In this document: positions 1 through 6,291 of the stretch, piece after piece
Numbering within the stretch: position 1 is the stretch's first letter
Layout of the letters: each line of letters begins with the position of its first letter
From: CAZKTS01 sp964555735
GTDB lineage: Bacteria > Actinomycetota > Acidimicrobiia > IMCC26256 > PALSA-555
Assembly: GCA_964555735.1 (NCBI GenBank)
Contig: CAZKTS010000357.1
Span: 1 to 10,393, forward strand
Direction: 5' to 3'
DNA length: 10,393 nt
Made by a program: the position numbers and the translations under genes
The notes under the pieces: model-generated
Database searches by the model: none
What the model was told of the DNA's origin: nothing
The model's input: the letters and a program-made list of their open reading frames with translations, nothing else

Positions 1-946
1 TCAGCGTCTCGTAGTTGGCCACCGACATGCGCACCGACACCCCCGAGCGCTGGTTGATGTGCGGCGAGCGGCGCGCTTGCTGGCTCATCTCGGCGACGAT
101 CTCGCCCATGAACGCGGGCACGTTCACGCTCAGCCCGGCCGGCGCGGCGACCGTCGCCTCCTGCTCCACGACGTCGAGCTCGAGGTCGACGTCGAGCGGG
201 TAGTGGGTGCGGATCTGCGACCCGAAGCGGTCCTTGAGCGGCGTGATGATCCGACCCCGGTTGGTGTAGTCCTCGGGGTTCGCGGACGCGAACAGCATGA
301 GGTCGAGCGGGAGCCGGATCTTGTAGCCCCGGATCTGGACGTCGCGCTCCTCGAGGACGTTGAGCAGACCCACCTGGATGCGCTCCGCGAGGTCGGGCAG
401 CTCGTTGATCGCGAAGATGCCCCGGTTCGTGCGCGGCACGAGGCCGTAGTGGATGGTCAGCTCGTCGGAGAGGTAGCGGCCCTCGGCGACCTTGATCGGG
501 TCGACCTCGCCGATGAGGTCGGCGATCGACGTGTCGGGGGTGGCGAGCTTCTCGCCGAAGCGCCGCTCGCGGTGCACCCACTCGATCGGCGTCTCGTCGC
601 CGCGCTCGGCCACCAGCATTCGCGCGTGGTGCGAGATCGGCTCGTACGGGTCGTCGTTGATCTCGCTGCCGGCGACGATCGGCATCCACTCGTCGAGCAG
701 CTCGACGAGCGAGCGGATCATGCGGGTCTTGGCCTGGCCGCGCTCGCCGAGGAAGATCACGTCGTGGGACGCGAGCAGGGCGTTCTCGAGCTGGGGCAGG
801 ACGGTGTCCTCGTAGCCCACGACGCCCTCGACGACGGGCTGCCCGGCCGCCACCCGCTCGATCGCGTGCTCGCGCACCTCGTCCTTGACCGGACGCGAGA
901 CCCAACCGCTCGCCCGAAGCTCGCCGAGGGTTCCTGGTCGCGTCAT
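1..946 (-). CDS. MoxR/Mg-chelatase-like AAA+ ATPase (partial, C-terminus outside window)
   Basis: A partial gene read from an ATG at 946 down to the left edge; 315 codons are visible. It resembles the actinobacterial 'magnesium chelatase / sigma-54-interacting' ATPases such as M. tuberculosis Rv0958 (about 460 aa), so about two thirds is present. Visible parts: Walker A GERGQAKT (residues 67-74), Walker B-like GIFAINELPDL (176-186), sensor-1 FASANPEDY (from 229), and an arginine-finger region PLKDRFG around R250. Walker B has Asn-Glu in place of Asp-Glu; from memory Rv0958 has the same, so this is probably a family trait. In this family the ATPase is usually followed by a VWA-domain protein, with which it is thought to remodel a target. 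That partner would lie left of the window. True Mg-chelatase activity is unlikely, because no bacteriochlorophyll genes are visible. The ATG has no Shine-Dalgarno but a TACGCT box 8 nt upstream. Family call is strong; cellular role unknown. Confidence 0.88.
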   Translation of the reverse strand, partial: MTRPGTLGELRASGWVSRPVKDEVREHAIERVAAGQPVVEGVVGYEDTVLPQLENALLASHDVIFLGERGQAKTRMIRSLVELLDEWMPIVAGSEINDDPYEPISHHARMLVAERGDETPIEWVHRERRFGEKLATPDTSIADLIGEVDPIKVAEGRYLSDELTIHYGLVPRTNRGIFAINELPDLAERIQVGLLNVLEERDVQIRGYKIRLPLDLMLFASANPEDYTNRGRIITPLKDRFGSQIRTHYPLDVDLELDVVEQEATVAAPAGLSVNVPAFMGEIVAEMSQQARRSPHINQRSGVSVRMSVANYETL

Positions 947-954
947 GGCGCGGG

Positions 955-960
955 AGCGTA
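955..960 (-). promoter_or_regulatory. Candidate -10 box of the AAA+ ATPase gene (leaderless type)
   Basis: On the minus strand TACGCT matches the actinobacterial -10 pattern TANNNT and ends 8 nt before the ATG at 946. No ribosome binding site lies between them, so transcription probably starts at or next to the start codon. No convincing -35 is seen. The same hexamer at nearly the same spacing precedes the VOC gene at 8381. Confidence 0.4.
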
Positions 961-1017
961 CCAGTGGTGCGAGAATGCCCGTTCGCGACGATCCGCGGCT
1001 CGAAAGGTGACGACACC

Positions 1018-1416
1018 ATGACCGACGAGGCCCCCCTGACCGAGGCCCAGCGCCTCGAAGCAGCGAAGCAGCGCGTCGCGGCGAAGAAGGCGTTCTTCGG
1101 TCACGCGCTCGTGTTCATCATCATCAACGTCGTCGGTCTCATCGTCGTCGGCGAGGACTGGCTCTGGGTCACGCTGTTCTGGGGCCTGGGCCTCGCCGCG
1201 CAGGCGTTCACCGTGTTCTTCCGTGAGAGCGCGTGGCTCAAGGACTGGGAGCACAAGCAGGTCCAGAAGGAGATGGCGAGGACCGACCCGAACCGCCCCG
1301 CCCCGGCTCCGAAGGCACCGCCCGCGCCGCCGGCACCGCCGGCCCCCGAGGTCACCACGACCGCCGAGGCCCCCGCGGCGCCGGCGACCACCAGCGCCGA
1401 CGAGACGCAGCAGTAG
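1018..1416 (+). CDS. 2TM-domain small membrane protein with Pro/Ala-rich tail
   Basis: A 132-residue protein from the ATG at 1018. A good ribosome binding site (AAAGGTG, 1003-1009) lies 8 nt upstream, which favours this start over an in-frame GTG further upstream at 964. Layout: charged helix (1-25), hydrophobic segment 1 (about 26-44), short turn with GEDW, hydrophobic segment 2 (about 49-68, containing WGLGLAAQAF), a basic/acidic amphipathic stretch (69-90), then a low-complexity tail (91-132) of Pro, Ala, Thr and acidic residues. The paired segments with the WGxGL motif match the '2TM domain' family (PF13239), found alone or attached to histidine kinases and other proteins. The domain's function is unknown. 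Both ends probably face the cytoplasm (inference from the basic residues before segment 1 and after segment 2). It is divergent from the ATPase, 71 bp apart, and may have its own promoter. The tail is likely disordered. Confidence 0.8.
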   Translation: MTDEAPLTEAQRLEAAKQRVAAKKAFFGHALVFIIINVVGLIVVGEDWLWVTLFWGLGLAAQAFTVFFRESAWLKDWEHKQVQKEMARTDPNRPAPAPKAPPAPPAPPAPEVTTTAEAPAAPATTSADETQQ

Positions 1417-1480
1417 CCCGCGGGCACCCGCCCACTTCGTGAAGAAAAGCACAATGCGGACGGGCTCTGGAGGTCGGCGC

Positions 1481-1486
1481 TAGCGT
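1481..1486 (+). promoter_or_regulatory. Possible -10 box for the sdhCAB operon
   Basis: TAGCGT fits TANNNT and lies 58 nt upstream of the sdhC ATG, in the 128-bp gap after the 2TM gene. No clear -35 is visible at 17-18 nt upstream. This would give a 5' leader of about 50 nt carrying the ribosome binding site. It is a weak call; read-through from the 2TM gene is an alternative. Confidence 0.25.
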
Positions 1487-1529
1487 CGATTCGCCGCAGG
1501 GGACCGATCGACGGTCACGCGGTCGAGTC

Positions 1530-1541
1530 AGGAGCGGGAGG
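1530..1541 (+). promoter_or_regulatory. Ribosome binding site of sdhC
   Basis: Two purine-rich cores precede the ATG at 1545: AGGAG (1530-1534), 10 nt upstream, and GGGAGG (1536-1541), only 3 nt upstream. The first has the more usable spacing. Together they support the 1545 start. Confidence 0.6.
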
Positions 1542-1544
1542 CCG

Positions 1545-2333
1545 ATGACCAGGGTCGAGGAGCCGTCGACCGAGGACCAGCGGGAGGACGCCGACGCGGC
1601 GGACCTGCTGCTCAAGTCCACCGGGGCGCCGATCCCGGACAAGCGCCAGCCCCCGTTCCTCATCACCTTCTACCGCTCCGCGGTCGCCAAGAAGTGGTTG
1701 ATGGCGCTCAGCGGCATCGCCCTGCTCGGCTTCGTCGTCGCCCACATGGTGGGCAACCTCAAGGTGTTCCTCGGCGAGGAGCACCTCAACGAGTACGCCG
1801 AGTGGCTCCGCGACCTCGGCGAGCCGGCGTTCCCGCGCACCACCCTGCTCTGGGCCCTGCGCATCGGCCTGATCGTTGCCGTCTTCGTGCACATCCTCGC
1901 CGCGTACCAGCTGACGATGATGAACCGCCGGGCTCGTCCCGAGCACTACCAGTCGCCGCGCGACTACGCGGCTGCGAGCTTCGCGTCCCGCACGATGCGC
2001 TGGACCGGGATCATCGTGGCGCTGTTCGTGATCTTCCACCTGATGGACCTCACGTGGGGCCAGGCCAACCCCGACTTCGTGCGCGGCGATCCGTACCACA
2101 ACCTCTTCGAGACGTTCGAGCGGGTGCCGGTGGCGATCGCCTACATCGTCGCCATGCTCGCCCTCGGCTTCCACCTCTGGCACGGCTGCTGGTCGATGTT
2201 CCAGAGCCTCGGGTGGAACAACCCGAAGTTCAACAAGTACCGGCGCTACTTCGCCTGGACCGTCGCCGGCGTCGTCACCGTCGGCAACATCTCGATGCCC
2301 CTCCTCATCACGACCGGAGCCGTGACCCCGTGA
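1545..2333 (+). CDS. sdhC: Succinate dehydrogenase cytochrome b558-type membrane anchor
   Basis: A 262-residue membrane anchor of succinate dehydrogenase/fumarate reductase. It docks SdhA-SdhB to the membrane and passes electrons to quinone. After a hydrophilic acidic N-terminus of about 35 residues there are five hydrophobic segments, at about 49-70, 100-124, 152-170, 186-208 and 235-257. This matches the single-subunit b558 family (TIGR02046-like), which uses one large anchor in place of SdhC plus SdhD. Histidines inside or at the ends of segments are H67 (VAHMVGN), H116 (VFVHILAA), H165 (FHLMDL), H200 and H203 (FHLWHG); four of these are candidate ligands for two hemes. There is a single cysteine, C205. 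The gene overlaps sdhA by 4 bp (GTGA), so the two are translationally coupled. Its length is typical of actinobacterial Sdh1 anchors. Direction (succinate oxidation or fumarate reduction) cannot be read from the sequence. Confidence 0.93.
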   Translation: MTRVEEPSTEDQREDADAADLLLKSTGAPIPDKRQPPFLITFYRSAVAKKWLMALSGIALLGFVVAHMVGNLKVFLGEEHLNEYAEWLRDLGEPAFPRTTLLWALRIGLIVAVFVHILAAYQLTMMNRRARPEHYQSPRDYAAASFASRTMRWTGIIVALFVIFHLMDLTWGQANPDFVRGDPYHNLFETFERVPVAIAYIVAMLALGFHLWHGCWSMFQSLGWNNPKFNKYRRYFAWTVAGVVTVGNISMPLLITTGAVTP

Positions 2334-4252
2334 GTGAGATCAAGCTCGACGCGCACATCCCCGAGGGCGACATCGCCGAGAAGTGGGACAACCACAAGTT
2401 CTCGGTGAAGCTCGTCAACCCGGCCAACAAGCGGCGCTTCAAGATCATCGTCGTGGGCAGCGGCCTGGCCGGCGCGTCCGCGGCCGCGACGCTCGGCGAG
2501 CTCGGCTACCAGGTGCAGCTCCTCACCTTCCACGACTCGCCCCGGCGCGCGCACAGCATCGCCGCGCAGGGCGGCATCAACGCGGCGAAGAACTACCGCA
2601 ACGACGGCGACAGCGTGCACCGGCTCTTCTACGACACCATCAAGGGCGGCGACTACCGCGCCCGCGAGGCCAACGTGCACCGGCTCGCGCAGGTGAGCGT
2701 CAACATCATCGACCAGTGCGTCGCCCAGGGCGTGCCGTTCGCCCGCGAGTACGGCGGCCTGCTCGACAACCGCTCGTTCGGCGGCGCGCAGGTGTCGCGC
2801 ACCTTCTACGCCCGGGGCCAGACCGGCCAGCAGCTGCTGCTCGGCGCCTACCAGGCCCTCGCCCGCCAGGTGCACCTCGGCAACGTCGAGCTGCACGCCC
2901 GCACCGAGGTGCTCGACGTCGTCGTCAAGGACGGCGTGGCGGTCGGCGTCGTCACCCGTAACCTCGTGAGCGGCGCGCTGCGCTCGTTCTCCGGGCACGC
3001 CGTCGTGCTCGCCACCGGTGGCTACGGCAACGTCTTCTTCCTCTCCACCAACGCCAAGGCGTCGAACGTCACCGCCATCTGGCGCGCCCACAAGAAGGGC
3101 GCCCTCATGGCGAACCCGTGCTTCACCCAGATCCACCCCACGTGCATCCCGGCGAGCGACGAGTTCCAGTCGAAGCTCACGCTGATGAGCGAGTCGCTCC
3201 GCAACGACGGCCGCATCTGGGTGCCGGAGCAGATGGACGACCCGCGTGCGCCGAACCTCATCCCCGAGGCCGACCGCGACTACTTCCTCGAGCGCCGCTA
3301 CCCCGCGTTCGGCAACCTCGTGCCGCGCGACGTCGCGTCGCGAGCGGCCAAGCGCGAGGTCGACGCCGGGCGTGGCGTCGGGCCGCTCAAGAACGGCGTG
3401 TACCTCGACCTCGGGCCGGCGATCCAGCGGCTCGGGCGCGACGTCATCGAGGAGCGCTACGGCAACCTCATCCAGATGTACGAGCGCATCACCGGCGAGG
3501 ACCCGTACGTCGTCCCCATGCGCATCTACCCGGCCGTCCACTACACGATGGGCGGGCTGTGGGTCGACTACAACCTCATGACCACGGTGCCGGGCCTCTA
3601 CGCACTCGGTGAGGCGAACTTCTCCGACCACGGCGCGAACCGTCTCGGCGCGAGCGCGCTGATGCAGGGCCTCGCCGACGGCTACTTCGTGCTGCCGTCG
3701 ACGATCGGCGACTACCTCGCGCCGCTGCTCGGCAACGAGCCGGTGCCGCTCGACGACCCCGTGTTCGTGGAGGCAGAGGCGGCCGTCGGCGACCAGGTGC
3801 GCCGGCTGCTCTCGATCAAGGGCACGAAGTCCGTCGACCACTTCCACCGCGAGCTCGGCAAGATCATGTGGGACAACTGCGGCATGGCCCGCAGCGCGGA
3901 GAGCCTCGACAAGGCGATCAGCGAGATCCCGGCGCTGCGCGAGGAGTTCTGGAACGACGTGCGGGTGCTCGGCGAGAACGAGTCGTTCAACCAGTCGCTC
4001 GAGAAGGCCGGGCGGGTCGCCGACTTCCTGGAGTTCGGCGAGCTGCTCTGCCGCGACGCCCTGCACCGCGAGGAGAGCTGCGGCGGCCACTTCCGGGTGG
4101 AGCACCAGACCGAGGACGGCGAGGCACTGCGCGACGACGACGACTTCGGGTACGTGGCGGCGTGGGAGTGGACCGGCGGCGGCGAGCCCGTGCTCCACAA
4201 GGAGCAGCTCACCTTCGAGAACGTCGCCCTCGCCCAGCGCTCCTACAAGTGA
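2330..4252 (+). CDS. sdhA: Succinate dehydrogenase/fumarate reductase flavoprotein subunit
   Basis: Catalytic subunit of 640 residues that oxidises succinate to fumarate using covalent FAD. The start is the GTG at 2330, overlapping the sdhC stop by 4 bp; the open frame continues far upstream but only inside sdhC. Motifs: FAD dinucleotide fold GSGLAGAS (43-50); flavin-linking histidine H75 in RRAHSIAAQGGINA; second FAD contact ATGGYGN (228-234); substrate motif QIHPTCIP (H269); catalytic arginine in PRDVASR (R333); dicarboxylate-binding PAVHYTMGG (H404); NRLGASALMQGL (R438) closing the flavin site. The C-terminal helical domain (about 500-600) is complete. All active-site residues are present, so the enzyme should be functional. 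Length and motif style (HPTCIP rather than HPTGI) match the b558-type enzymes of Bacteroidetes and mycobacterial Sdh1, not the E. coli type. It acts on the cytoplasmic face of the membrane with SdhB and SdhC. The gap to sdhB is 56 bp. Confidence 0.95.
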   Translation: MSEIKLDAHIPEGDIAEKWDNHKFSVKLVNPANKRRFKIIVVGSGLAGASAAATLGELGYQVQLLTFHDSPRRAHSIAAQGGINAAKNYRNDGDSVHRLFYDTIKGGDYRAREANVHRLAQVSVNIIDQCVAQGVPFAREYGGLLDNRSFGGAQVSRTFYARGQTGQQLLLGAYQALARQVHLGNVELHARTEVLDVVVKDGVAVGVVTRNLVSGALRSFSGHAVVLATGGYGNVFFLSTNAKASNVTAIWRAHKKGALMANPCFTQIHPTCIPASDEFQSKLTLMSESLRNDGRIWVPEQMDDPRAPNLIPEADRDYFLERRYPAFGNLVPRDVASRAAKREVDAGRGVGPLKNGVYLDLGPAIQRLGRDVIEERYGNLIQMYERITGEDPYVVPMRIYPAVHYTMGGLWVDYNLMTTVPGLYALGEANFSDHGANRLGASALMQGLADGYFVLPSTIGDYLAPLLGNEPVPLDDPVFVEAEAAVGDQVRRLLSIKGTKSVDHFHRELGKIMWDNCGMARSAESLDKAISEIPALREEFWNDVRVLGENESFNQSLEKAGRVADFLEFGELLCRDALHREESCGGHFRVEHQTEDGEALRDDDDFGYVAAWEWTGGGEPVLHKEQLTFENVALAQRSYK

Positions 4253-4308
4253 TGCGCTCCTCAGTGCAATAGAACGACACGAACGAGCGCCTCGATGAAG
4301 GGACACGA

Positions 4309-5073
4309 GTGAAGGTCACGCTGAAGGTCTGGCGGCAGGCGGGTCCGGACGCGGCCGGGGGCTTCGAGACGTACGACGTCGACGACGCCAGCCCCGACAT
4401 GTCGTTCCTCGAGCTCTTCGACGTGCTGAACGAGCGGCTGCTGAGCGAGAACAAGGAGCCGGTCGCGTTCGACCACGACTGCCGCGAGGGCATCTGCGGT
4501 TCGTGCTCGATGATGATCAACGGCCGTCCGCACGGCCCCGAGCTCGGCACCGCCACCTGCCAGCTCCACATGCGCAAGTTCGAGGACGGCGCGCGCATCA
4601 CCGTCGAGCCGTGGCGGGCCCGCGCGTTCCCGATCATCAAGGACTTGGCCGTCGACCGCTCGGCCTTCGACCGCATCGTCGAGGCCGGCGGCTACATCAC
4701 CGCACCCACGGGTACCGCGCCCGACGCGAACCTCATCCTCGTGCCGAAGGAGGTGTCGGACTCGGCGATGGACGCCGCGGCCTGCATCGGCTGCGGCGCG
4801 TGCGTCGCCGCGTGCCCCAACGGCGCCGCGCAGCTCTTCACCGCGGCCCAGGCCCAGCACCTCAACCTGCTCCCCCAGGGCCAGCCCGAGCGCTTCACCC
4901 GCATCACGTCGATGGTCGACGAGATGGAGCAGTGGTTCGGCTCGTGCACGAACCACGGCGAGTGCGAGGCGGCGTGCCCCAAGGAGATCAGCCTCGACTT
5001 CATCGCCCTCATGAACCGCGACTACATCAAGGCGCAGTTCAAGAACCGCAAGCTCGCCGGCCAGAAGAGCTAG
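4309..5073 (+). CDS. sdhB: Succinate dehydrogenase/fumarate reductase iron-sulfur subunit
   Basis: A 254-residue electron-transfer subunit carrying three iron-sulfur clusters between SdhA's FAD and the quinone site in SdhC. All ligands are present: [2Fe-2S] C58, C63, C66 and C84 in the N-terminal ferredoxin domain (CREGICGSC, then TATC); [4Fe-4S] C159, C162, C165 and C223; [3Fe-4S] C169, C213 and C219 (CIGCGACVAACP and CTNHGECEAACP). The start is the GTG at 4309 with AAGGGA 6 nt upstream. An ATG at 4294 opens only a five-codon frame (M-K-G-H-E-stop) that ends as sdhB starts, so it is not the gene start. No fourth subunit (sdhD) follows. Its TAG stop overlaps the TAG stop of the convergent CGL gene within the sequence CTAG (5070-5073), leaving no space for a terminator. 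Confidence 0.95.
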   Translation: MKVTLKVWRQAGPDAAGGFETYDVDDASPDMSFLELFDVLNERLLSENKEPVAFDHDCREGICGSCSMMINGRPHGPELGTATCQLHMRKFEDGARITVEPWRARAFPIIKDLAVDRSAFDRIVEAGGYITAPTGTAPDANLILVPKEVSDSAMDAAACIGCGACVAACPNGAAQLFTAAQAQHLNLLPQGQPERFTRITSMVDEMEQWFGSCTNHGECEAACPKEISLDFIALMNRDYIKAQFKNRKLAGQKS

Positions 5074-6227
5074 ACGACCGCGTCGAGGGCCTGGCGGAGG
5101 TCGGCCACGAGGTCGTCGGCCGCCTCGATGCCGACGCTGCATCGCACCAGCGCCGGGTCCACCGCGAGGGGTGAGTCGGCTGCCGACGCGTGCGTCATCT
5201 CGGCCGGGTGCTCGATGAGGCTCTCCACCGCGCCGAGGCTTTCGGCCAGCGTGAACAGCCTCGTGTGCGTGACGACGGCCAGCGCGGCGACCTCACCGCC
5301 GGCCGCCACGAAGCTCACCATGCCGCCGAAGTCGCGCATCTGCCGTCGCGCCACCTCGTGGCCGGGGTGCGCGGGCAGCCCCGGGTAGAGCACCCGGCCG
5401 ACGGCAGGGTGCTCGGCGAGCAGCGCGGCGATCGCCCGTGCGTTCTCGCAGTGGCGGTCCATGCGCACCGCGAGCGTCTTGATGCCGCGCAGCGTGAGGT
5501 AGCAGTCGAACGGCGCCGGCACCGCGCCCACCGCGTTCTGGAGGAACGCGAGCCGCTGGGCGAGCTCGTCGTCGTTCACCACCACCGCGCCGCCCACGAC
5601 GTCGGAGTGGCCGCCGAGGTACTTCGTGCTCGAGTGCACGACGGCGTCGGCGCCGAGCCCCAAGGGCGTCTGGAGGTACGGCGTGGCGAACGTGTTGTCG
5701 ACGACGACCCGAGCGCCGCGCTCGTGCGCGAACCCGGCCACCGCGGCGATGTCGACGACGGTGAGCATCGGGTTGGTGGGCGTCTCGATCCACACCATGC
5801 GCGTCTCGTCGCGCCAGGCATCGGCCAGCGCCGCGGGCGACGTGAGGTCGACCGCGCTCCACGTGACCCCGGCCTCGGCGATCACTCTCGAGACGAGCCG
5901 GAACGTCCCGCCGTAGGCGTCGTTCGGGATCACCAGGTGGTCGCCGGGCGCCAGCGTGCGCAGGATCGTGTCCTCGGCGGCCATGCCGCTGGCGAACGCC
6001 AACCCGTGCGCGCCGCCCTCGAGCGAGGCGATGCAGGTCTCGAGCGCACGCCGGGTCGGGTTGCCGGTGCGGGCGTACTCGAAGCCCGCGTGCTTGCCCA
6101 CCGCGTCCTGGGCGAACGTCGTGGCGAGCGAGATCGGCGGCACGACCGCCCCGGTGACGGGATCGGGCTCCTGCCCCGCGTGGATCGCCCGGGTCTCGAA
6201 CCCGTCGGCGTCTCTTGGTGTGGTCAC
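5070..6227 (-). CDS. Cystathionine gamma-lyase / gamma-synthase (PLP transsulfuration enzyme)
   Basis: A 385-residue PLP enzyme of the Cys/Met metabolism family. Depending on substrate it splits cystathionine to cysteine plus 2-oxobutyrate, or makes cystathionine from an activated homoserine. Motifs, numbered from the GTG at 6227: YARTGNPT (51-58) and SGMAA (80-84) for PLP phosphate contacts; the Asp in VVVDNTFATP (D177) for the pyridine nitrogen; lysine K202 in HSSTKYLGGHSD for the Schiff base; late AESLGAVESLIEHPAEMTHAS for substrate binding. It resembles M. tuberculosis Rv1079 (annotated MetB) throughout. Lyase and synthase cannot be separated by eye; the CBS gene directly upstream favours the lyase role. 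Start choice: the open frame extends to a TTG at 6263, but those 12 codons would be read from a palindrome. The GTG at 6227 has a weak AGGGCGG upstream and fits family N-termini. It lies 64 nt after the CBS stop, same strand, probable operon. Confidence 0.88.
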   Translation of the reverse strand: MTTPRDADGFETRAIHAGQEPDPVTGAVVPPISLATTFAQDAVGKHAGFEYARTGNPTRRALETCIASLEGGAHGLAFASGMAAEDTILRTLAPGDHLVIPNDAYGGTFRLVSRVIAEAGVTWSAVDLTSPAALADAWRDETRMVWIETPTNPMLTVVDIAAVAGFAHERGARVVVDNTFATPYLQTPLGLGADAVVHSSTKYLGGHSDVVGGAVVVNDDELAQRLAFLQNAVGAVPAPFDCYLTLRGIKTLAVRMDRHCENARAIAALLAEHPAVGRVLYPGLPAHPGHEVARRQMRDFGGMVSFVAAGGEVAALAVVTHTRLFTLAESLGAVESLIEHPAEMTHASAADSPLAVDPALVRCSVGIEAADDLVADLRQALDAVV

Positions 6228-6258
6228 TTGGTGCCGCCCTGGCGGCACCAAGTGACCA
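6221..6258. repeat. 18-bp perfect inverted repeat with 2-nt centre
   Basis: Arms 6221-6238 and 6241-6258 are exact reverse complements, separated by CT. After a small internal loop, CTTG (6214-6217) can also pair with CAAG (6261-6264). The repeat sits between CBS and the CGL gene and includes the proposed GTG start of CGL (6227-6225) and its weak ribosome binding site. In RNA it would form a very stable hairpin. There is no T-run on either side, so it is not a standard intrinsic terminator. It could control translation of CGL, protect the CBS mRNA end, be a protein-binding palindrome, or be one copy of a dispersed palindromic repeat. The structure is seen directly; the role is inference. Confidence 0.85.
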
Positions 6259-6291
6259 AACAAGGTCTTGACCGGGGTCCCGAGGTCGCCG

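Noticed and set aside
1..946. Naming the ATPase a magnesium chelatase subunit of chlorophyll synthesis
   Set aside because: The resemblance is to the Rv0958-type MoxR-like group, and no tetrapyrrole genes are visible; the label would mislead.
59..1021. A 320-codon plus-strand open frame opposite the AAA+ ATPase
   Set aside because: Composition is of the antisense type, and the opposite strand has Walker A, sensor and arginine-finger motifs.
1416..1431. A GC-rich palindrome (GCCCGCGGGC and GCGGG-CA-CCCGC) after the 2TM stop as a terminator
   Set aside because: The stem is short with a 2-nt loop and no T-run follows; a GC palindrome this size is expected in such GC-rich DNA.
2246..4306. A 686-codon open frame on the minus strand opposite sdhA
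   Set aside because: Its product is a low-complexity Val/Leu/Ala/Arg/Glu string typical of antisense high-GC frames, and it lies opposite a fully motif-supported SdhA.
6221..6258. The 18-bp palindrome as an intrinsic terminator of cbs
   Set aside because: Neither strand has a T-run after it, and the next gene on the strand starts inside it, so a standard terminator is unlikely.
6228..6263. Twelve extra N-terminal codons of the CGL gene from a TTG at 6263
   Set aside because: They are coded by the palindrome, have no ribosome binding site, and family N-termini begin near the GTG at 6227. Not fully excluded.
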